Shown: in pieces, positions 58,634 through 64,000 of the stretch
Numbering within the stretch: position 1 is the first letter of the stretch
Layout of the letters: each line of letters starts with the position of its first letter
Source of the DNA: Plectrocnemia conspersa
Lineage: Eukaryota; Arthropoda; Insecta; Trichoptera; Polycentropodidae
Direction of reading: 5' to 3'
DNA: 64,000 bases
NCBI GenBank assembly: GCA_009617715.1
Contig: VTFK01000063.1
Span: 1,116,001 to 1,180,000 of the forward strand
Made by a program: the position numbers and the translations under genes
Notes under the pieces: model-generated
Told to the model about the DNA's origin: nothing
The model's input: only the letters and a program-made list of their open reading frames with translations
Database searches by the model: none

Positions 58634-60230
58634 GATAACGCTATGTAAACTACGGAGCCAAAGTTACCTGTACATTCTTCCACAGTTTCGTAGAAAACAT
58701 CGCAAATTGTTATCTGCTGAATGAACCCATCTAAAGCATTATAACTTTCAATCTCCATATCTTTAAAAGTCATCATCGATAATGCAAAAAGTAATAGCGT
58801 ATGGCCTCTGATACTTCTTGCAAAAGCGTGACCATCCAACATTTTGTCGACAGAATTCGAAGCATAAATTGTACTGAGAGCTTCCTTGATTCCGCTTCCA
58901 TTCATTATATACCCTATGCATCCAATAAAAGACATAAGCATACGAAAGCCTCCTAGTTTCACAACTACTCTGGACAAGTCTGAGTTAACATCTGAAGCTG
59001 CTACGATTTCACGTGCTTTTATGTACAACGGCTGATCAAAAGTTATTAAGCATGTTCTTTGTTCATGTTTCTTGGCAGTGTTTATAGCACACTGTAATGT
59101 GGTGTAAATTGTGTCCATATTACTCGCAGGATGATGAATAAAAGTAAGAAACAGAATCCGAGAAGTTACAAAGTTCTCATTGTTTTTTGTAAGTTGTTCA
59201 ATAAATCCATTCCACCCTGGCAACGGAGAGATATTTTTCCACTTTCCGTACATCCACAACAAATCAACTACATTAAATATTTGTTCGGTTAGTTCTTCTA
59301 CATCATTAAAATTTTGAACTTGAATCTCTTGCTCAATCCGGGTACGACATGATTTTCATACAGTAGAAGGGGTATATGTGATAGTGCTGCTAACTCCTTT
59401 GCGTAAATTGCGTTTTGTTGTAAATTTCTTTATGCGGTCATCAGATATAACTTCAGATTTTGGAGTTATTATTTTTATCATTCCCATTATATGAACAGTA
59501 TTATAGCCATCAAGAGTATAAATATTTTTCTGCATTATCTGCTGCATACTGTACTAAGGCACTTGACTATGATGGTTGATTACGAGGCTGTGGGTGATAA
59601 ACAGCTGAAATTTAACATTTTACAGTATCACTATATGAAGCGAAAAAACCTAAGCTTGACAAAACATCCAAAAGTCTTTTTGGATGTTTGGCTTATCTGT
59701 ATTTTTTCTATGAAGAAATACAGATAGGCCTATTAATAACTGCGAAGAAAAGGACCGTTTTCGTAAGGAAGTCATTATAGCATGACTTATAGCTGTGTAT
59801 TTCGTTTTAAAATGCCCCGTCTTTCCTTTTCTGTTCTTTATAATAACTTCTTGCAGAAAATGTAATAAAGTTTTCGGAATTTCTTCATTAATATTTTACT
59901 CGGGGGCGGATAAGACTTGGTCTCAACAACAGAAGATCGAATATCTTCTCTAATAATCTCCGCAGCAGCTTTCACTACGCGCAAGTGTTCTTCTTCCGAA
60001 GTGCCTTTTTGATTTTCATACCAAGCTATGGATAAAACTTAAGCTTGAGCATCGCGAAAAGAAAAAATATTGAATGATCCAATCTTCGTTATAACTATAA
60101 TATCAGTTAAATATTTTCCTCTTAATTTGGAAATGATCTTCTTATCATCTGGTACATACTCCGTAAGGACATCTCTCAACTCTTTCAATTTTTTCGCACA
60201 AATTTCTTGTCGAGCAATATTTCATTTTTA
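58634..60230 (-). pseudogene. Transposase-like protein of the long-inverted-repeat element
   Basis: Coding traces run from about 60230 down to the hAT insertion. In order: AKKLKELRDVLTEYVPDDKK, SIAWYENQKGTSEEEHL, SKTLLHFLQEVI-like and KYTAISHAIMTSLRKRS segments, then LSVFLHRKY, DVLSSLGFFASYSD, YTLDGYNTVHIMGMIKIITP (about 59468-59530), and the long open part 58634-59300 with GWNGFIEQLT, ITFDQPLYIKAREI, LGGFRMLMSFIGCIGYIMNG and a FARSIRGHTLLLFALSMM block. I recall proteins with these same blocks as uncharacterised multicopy proteins of many invertebrates, but cannot name the superfamily. One stop and several frameshifts are present upstream of 59300. The C-terminus originally continued into the left inverted repeat. 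Confidence 0.6.
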
Positions 60231-60361
60231 ATTCCTAATAATACAATGAAGAAAGTAATAAAATTATGGTTCAAACGACTTGCCGAGACCCTTTTTTTTC
60301 ACGATTGTTTACTTTTTCAAAGCTTATACCAAGTTAAGCAGGTAGAAATACTCGCTGGATT

Positions 60362-60693
60362 CTATAAACGGATGTACGCCTCCCACTCTTCGCACTATAT
60401 CTCAAAAACGGTTAATGATACAAAACAAATATTATAACTAAACTTGTAGATAATTTTATGCTTTACAACTTTTGTAAAGCATCTAATGACGTGCAACGCA
60501 TAAAACGCGAGATATTTGCAAAAAAACAAATTTTGTGACCTTTGACCTTTGATATCTTGATTAGCAGACACGATATTTTATGAGACTTTTCACCCTGTCC
60601 TTAGAACATCAAAGCGAAGGTCTGTGCAAAATTTCAGCTTGGTATCTTTCATTCCGAGGTTTAGCTTTTATTTCGCCTTATTTGACTGGACTA
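60362..60693 (-). repeat. Right long terminal inverted repeat
   Basis: Reverse-complement partner of 55718-56039. The short open frame crossing it (60207-60437) translates part of the inverted repeat and mirrors the C-terminal codons of the element's gene, so it is not an independent gene. Confidence 0.9.
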
Positions 60694-60764
60694 CACGTAA
60701 ATTTTATTATGCAGTTGGTCTAAAAGCAAGGATCACTAGTTGTCTTAAGTTGCTGTGGTGGAAC

Positions 60765-60835
60765 AAGGAGCTGTCTCTATTGATCTTCAAGCCAGGATCG
60801 TCCGTTGACGTCGACGTATCAACGAGTAGCTGCCC
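60765..60835 (+). repeat. Dispersed repeat, copy 2
   Basis: It aligns with 26060-26120 over about 50-60 bp (GTTGACGTCGACGTATCAAC against GTTGACTTTGACGTATTAAC). The origin is unknown. It lies just outside the long-inverted-repeat element. Confidence 0.5.
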
Positions 60836-60940
60836 ACGTTCACGAGGTGTGTGGAAATCAACTGACTGAGGTTAGTCGACGAGCGCTATCTGGCCGACCA
60901 ACTAGCTGTATTATCGTTCTTTGTTTTTTAACTACCGATT

Positions 60941-61057
60941 TTTTTTTTTTTTTTTTTTTTAATTTTTGTTTATTACATATTAAATAATACATTTTTATAA
61001 ACATATATATTTACATTTCATTGGTTGCTGGTTAATTACCATTATCACAATTTACGA
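60941..61057 (-). mobile_element. Young poly(A)-tailed retroposed fragment
   Basis: A 117-bp insert is flanked by perfect 13-bp duplications TTAACTACCGATT (60928-60940 and 61058-61070). On the minus strand it ends in a run of 20 A, preceded about 11 bases earlier by AATAAA, so it derives from the 3' end of a polyadenylated transcript. This fits target-primed reverse transcription by a LINE, either of itself (5'-truncated) or of a host mRNA. The parent transcript is not identified. Confidence 0.88.
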
Positions 61058-61070
61058 TTAACTACCGATT

Positions 61071-61819
61071 AAACAGTCAAGTGTAACTCGCAGTCTGTGA
61101 ATTGAGGAAGACGTCAAATTTCTCATATAGTTAACTTTCGCGAATATTATTTACGCAATATAGTAATTATTCCCACGATTTAAATTCACAGAAAAATTAA
61201 ATATTTATAATCCGAGCTTTCGTGTCCCTTTGCTACTAGGTACACGATTTTACATTTTAGATTTTTTTATTAAAATAAGCCGTAATTGCATTATAATTGG
61301 ATATAAAATTATTATTAAAATTAAGATGTTTTGGGTTAGTTCGTTCTGTTTGATATTTAATTTTATTGCAAAAATATCATGCAGTGATGTTGAATTCGGA
61401 AGAAAACATGTTGACTAAAAGGGTTGTAGTTTACGGTCAGGACTGATATAAATTAGTCTCCTGGGTGACTATTTATAAACATAATCATTGTGGTTACTTT
61501 TCAAAGACAAAGGGTAACAAATAACAATGAAATTCTTTGACAAACACAATGCGTATAGTTTTGACGATTACAATACATTCTATAAGTAGTGACAAACAAA
61601 AAATTTTGCTTTGTGGTGATACATGTTCATTATTTACGTCATTCTTGGGTGTTCGTAATTGTTTGTAAAACGCCTATTAGAATATTCTATAGTTGAATAC
61701 CTGTCATAATTTATTTATTTATGCCAGTATTTATAGTTGCATCAAAATTATATTTAAATTATTAGCTCATATATTTATTTACTATTCTCTGTTTTGCATT
61801 TGTGATTTATTTATTATGA
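61071..61819. other. AT-rich DNA, nothing recognised
   Basis: No gene or repeat was identified. The open frame at 61230-61418 has no domain. Confidence 0.35.
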
Positions 61820-62360
61820 TTGGTTCAAATAAGCATACAGAAATTTTAGCTGGTGTCGCGCAGGGAAGTTTGCTTGGGCCATTCATCTTCAATGTATATA
61901 CTATATATTATCGACAATTTTATTTAAAAAAATACTGACTAATCAAAATACTTTGACGACACAGCCGCTTCTAATTATTATAATAATAAATCAATTTTAA
62001 TTCAATATTAAAAAATACAAAACTTAAATAATTATATTATTAAATATAAAATTAAAATAATCCAAAAGAATTTTTTTTTTTTAAAAAACAGATGACTATT
62101 GCTATTATTTCCTAAAAGTGTACAAGGAAACTGTAATAAATTTAAAACAAGCTTCAGTTCATTAAACATGTCGCGGATCCATGAAATAATTAGGCCATTA
62201 ATAATATACGCTTGCTCGGTGTGGAGTAACACCAGTAAAGTTATTGGAAGTAAATACGTAGCACATTTCTATACTAACTTAAGGCAAATTTTTAGTACAT
62301 ACAATTAAAGAACATTGCAATAAATATACCGAAAAACTATAAAAACATTAAGCATAACGC
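61820..62360 (+). pseudogene. LINE reverse transcriptase relic
   Basis: The plus strand shows LAGVAQGSLLGPFIFNVY at about 61848-61905, equivalent to the G-V-P-Q-G-S-x-L-G-P-L-L-F box of LINE reverse transcriptases. Then, after a gap with stops, it shows IIRPLIIYACSVWSNTSK at about 62185-62240, the conserved R-P-x-x-x-Y-A-C-x-x-W thumb region. The catalytic Y-A-D-D region between them is unreadable. It belongs to the Jockey-like group. Confidence 0.75.
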
Positions 62361-62805
62361 ATTTTTAAAAACACTGACGACAATACCAAATTTAAGTTCA
62401 AGTATAAACATAAAATGCTTACATATATGTTGTTTTATAGGCATAAATTATTTTTTTAGTAGCTTCAGTTCCCCAGTGAAATAAATAGTTTATTTTTTTA
62501 GTAACTTGTTTTAATTTTTATTACTAATAGTTTTATTCTATTTTTATTCTTTTAACTATAAATTGGTTATACTCCTACACTAGCAACTTATATATTTTTA
62601 AATTCATATAAAATATTTTCAATGAGCTGAAGTAGCTTATCATCAAAGAATGTTCAATTTATATGTACTTGATTTTAAAAAAATCATTACTTGAGATTAA
62701 ATAAATCTAGTTAAACCTTAGCTATGCTAATCAATTGCGATTATAATTATATAATAATCACTTATTCAGATCTCTCATATACGGTAAAAATTTATAAACA
62801 ATTAA
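62361..62805. other. AT-rich DNA, nothing recognised
   Basis: It possibly includes the remaining 3' part of the LINE relic, but no tail or boundary is clear. Confidence 0.35.
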
Positions 62806-62891
62806 TGTCCATATGGGATTTGAACACAGGTCTTTAATGTCAAAAGTCAGCAGCCAAAAACACTCGTCTATCGCGCTAGGCTATGTTAATG
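62806..62891 (-). repeat. tRNA-derived SINE-like copy (family 2)
   Basis: On the minus strand an A-box-like TAGCCTAGCGCGATAGACG and a B-box-like GTGTTCAAATCCC are spaced as in a tRNA. The end CATATGGAC is shared with the older copy at 17225-17330. A decayed tRNA gene is possible, but no acceptor stem closes properly. Confidence 0.5.
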
Positions 62892-63109
62892 TATGTATTT
62901 TTTCTCATTCCTAATTTTGTAATAGACATGTACATATATTTTTTAAATAATGAGCATTATGCTGTGAAAATTTATATTATATTTTTTTATCGCAAATTAG
63001 GTTAAGTATTGTGATAGAAATACATTATAACTATGTATTAATATGCCGTAGGAATAAAAAAAAGTATGTGGCACACGTTTAAAAAAAATACATACATCAC
63101 TGTGAAACA

Positions 63110-63170
63110 TCGTAAAGTGTTCTCGTTTGTGATTCAGAGGATATGAGTTTGCGGCGGAAATAAGTTCCTT
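63110..63170 (+). repeat. Possible third copy of SINE family 1
   Basis: The stretch with TTTGTGATTCAGAGGATATG followed by a GTTTGCGGCGG block resembles TTTGTAACTCAGAGGCCATA and its B box in the 21-kb copy. Similarity is short and gapped. Confidence 0.3.
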
Positions 63171-64000
63171 ATATGAAATGTGTGGGGACTGCCTGTGATG
63201 TTATGAAAAATGTTTTTAAAAATCAACTCAGATATTATTACGTTAACCCAAGAAATTAAATTAAATATTTTTACTAAATTTGCTTCTGGGGGCTGAAAGC
63301 CTTGGCAATTAATTTAAATATAAATTAACCCTTAAGGGTTTGCGAAACTCGTAGTTCAACGTCCTAGACAATATCCCGTGAATTATAAAACTGCCTGGAC
63401 ATGAATTTACCGTATTTACGTACGCCCTAATATCTATTTAGGGACGTGACGTAATAAAATTGCAATGGTGTGTAATGTAAAATGTAGAATGTTATATTTA
63501 TGATATTTTGTATTATATCGTTTCATAAGGCTTTGGGGCCTTTGATGTTAAAGTTCGAAATAGAGACAAGACCGAGCTGAACGTTATTATGGAACGATTG
63601 AGGTACATAGCCACCCATGTAACGTATATAGGTGTACACATGTGTTTGAAGTAAACTAGAATCGTAGTTCACTATGTGCTATTTTATAGTTACTAATTTT
63701 AACCTGTGATGATACATATTCCATACACAACTAGAAAAGTTAACTCGCGTTGCTTGTTATTAAATTTTCCAAGTTATGAATATAAATATAATTATCGTTA
63801 AAAATGGAACTTCTAGTTAAGTGTTAATTAATGAATTTGTTAGACAAAAACATGAATCCTTATAACATACATATGGTTGAGACATTTAATTTCCGTATTG
63901 CGCTGCTGCACTGAAGTCGCGTTAAATTAATCGAATAGTAAAGCAGCTTTTAATAGAACATCGTTTTATTTATAGAGTTATTAGTTAGAAAAAAGTTGAG
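63171..64000. other. Intergenic DNA, nothing recognised
   Basis: A 14-bp perfect palindrome AACCCTTAAGGGTT occurs at about 63328-63341. Otherwise no feature was found up to the window end. Confidence 0.35.

Larger units (their letters stand above)
55718..60693 (-). mobile_element. Long-inverted-repeat DNA transposon, interrupted by hAT
   Basis: Outer ends start TAGTCCAGTCAAATAAGG on the left and, in reverse complement, at the right. Similarity continues for about 325 bp on each side. Without the nested hAT and one copy of its duplication, the element is about 2.4 kb. It encodes one transposase-like protein on the minus strand, now decayed, whose final codons run into the left inverted repeat. 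The flanking bases give at most a TA duplication, so the insertion preference is unresolved. I cannot assign it to a named superfamily; long repeats with a single gene are seen in several groups. Confidence 0.75.

Noticed and set aside
60207..60437. 76-codon plus-strand frame ending YKRMYASHSSHYISK
   Set aside because: It runs through the right inverted repeat and mirrors the C-terminal codons of the element's own gene; not an independent gene.

Overview
The window looks like intergenic or intronic DNA from an AT-rich, repeat-rich arthropod genome, most likely an insect. The reasons are strongly AT-biased DNA, a canonical eukaryotic tRNA-Ala(AGC) gene with internal pol III boxes, non-LTR retrotransposons, piggyBac, hAT and Tc1/mariner transposons, tRNA-derived SINE-like copies and long (TA)n microsatellites. 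No bacterial operon, CRISPR array or phage structure is present. I could not identify a complete host protein-coding gene. The species cannot be read from the sequence.

Layout. Positions 1-6 kb hold a complete hAT-type MITE (1215-1482), a relative of it, and a nearly full-length but decayed LINE on the minus strand (1750-5919). From 7 to 11 kb there are diverged local repeats, a pair of 108-bp direct repeats and a hAT transposase relic. From 13 to 14 kb there are two long TA tracts. From 16 to 21 kb there are a 105-bp TTAA-flanked MITE, a candidate solo LTR, a LINE RT scrap and a SINE copy. From 22.2 to 24.8 kb lies a nearly intact piggyBac element: 14-bp terminal repeats, TTAA duplication, a two-exon transposase gene broken by one base in an A-tract, and three copies of an 18-bp palindrome. 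From 25 to 33 kb the DNA is mostly unannotated, with CpG-richer islands. From 33 to 39 kb there are a decayed copy of a promoter/first-exon repeat carrying a 38-bp minisatellite, a 0.96-kb element with inverted ends, and two Tc1/mariner pseudogenes. tRNA-Ala is at 41.4 kb and a roughly 310-bp satellite at 42 kb. The better copy of the promoter/first-exon repeat is at 50.2-50.75 kb, next to an orphan LINE 5' end (50.8-51.3 kb). A plus-strand LINE lacking its RT core lies at 52.6-54.0 kb.

The most striking region is 55.7-60.7 kb. A complete 2.6-kb hAT element with a perfect 8-bp target duplication sits inside an older element with inverted repeats of about 325 bp. The older element encodes a transposase-like protein that I cannot place in a superfamily. 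Just to its right is a recent poly(A)-tailed retroposed fragment with a perfect 13-bp duplication (60.93-61.07 kb). The genes here are mostly independent selfish elements; the only clear functional host gene is the tRNA. The most unusual non-transposon signal is the diverged promoter/first-exon repeat present at 33 kb and, inverted, at 50 kb.
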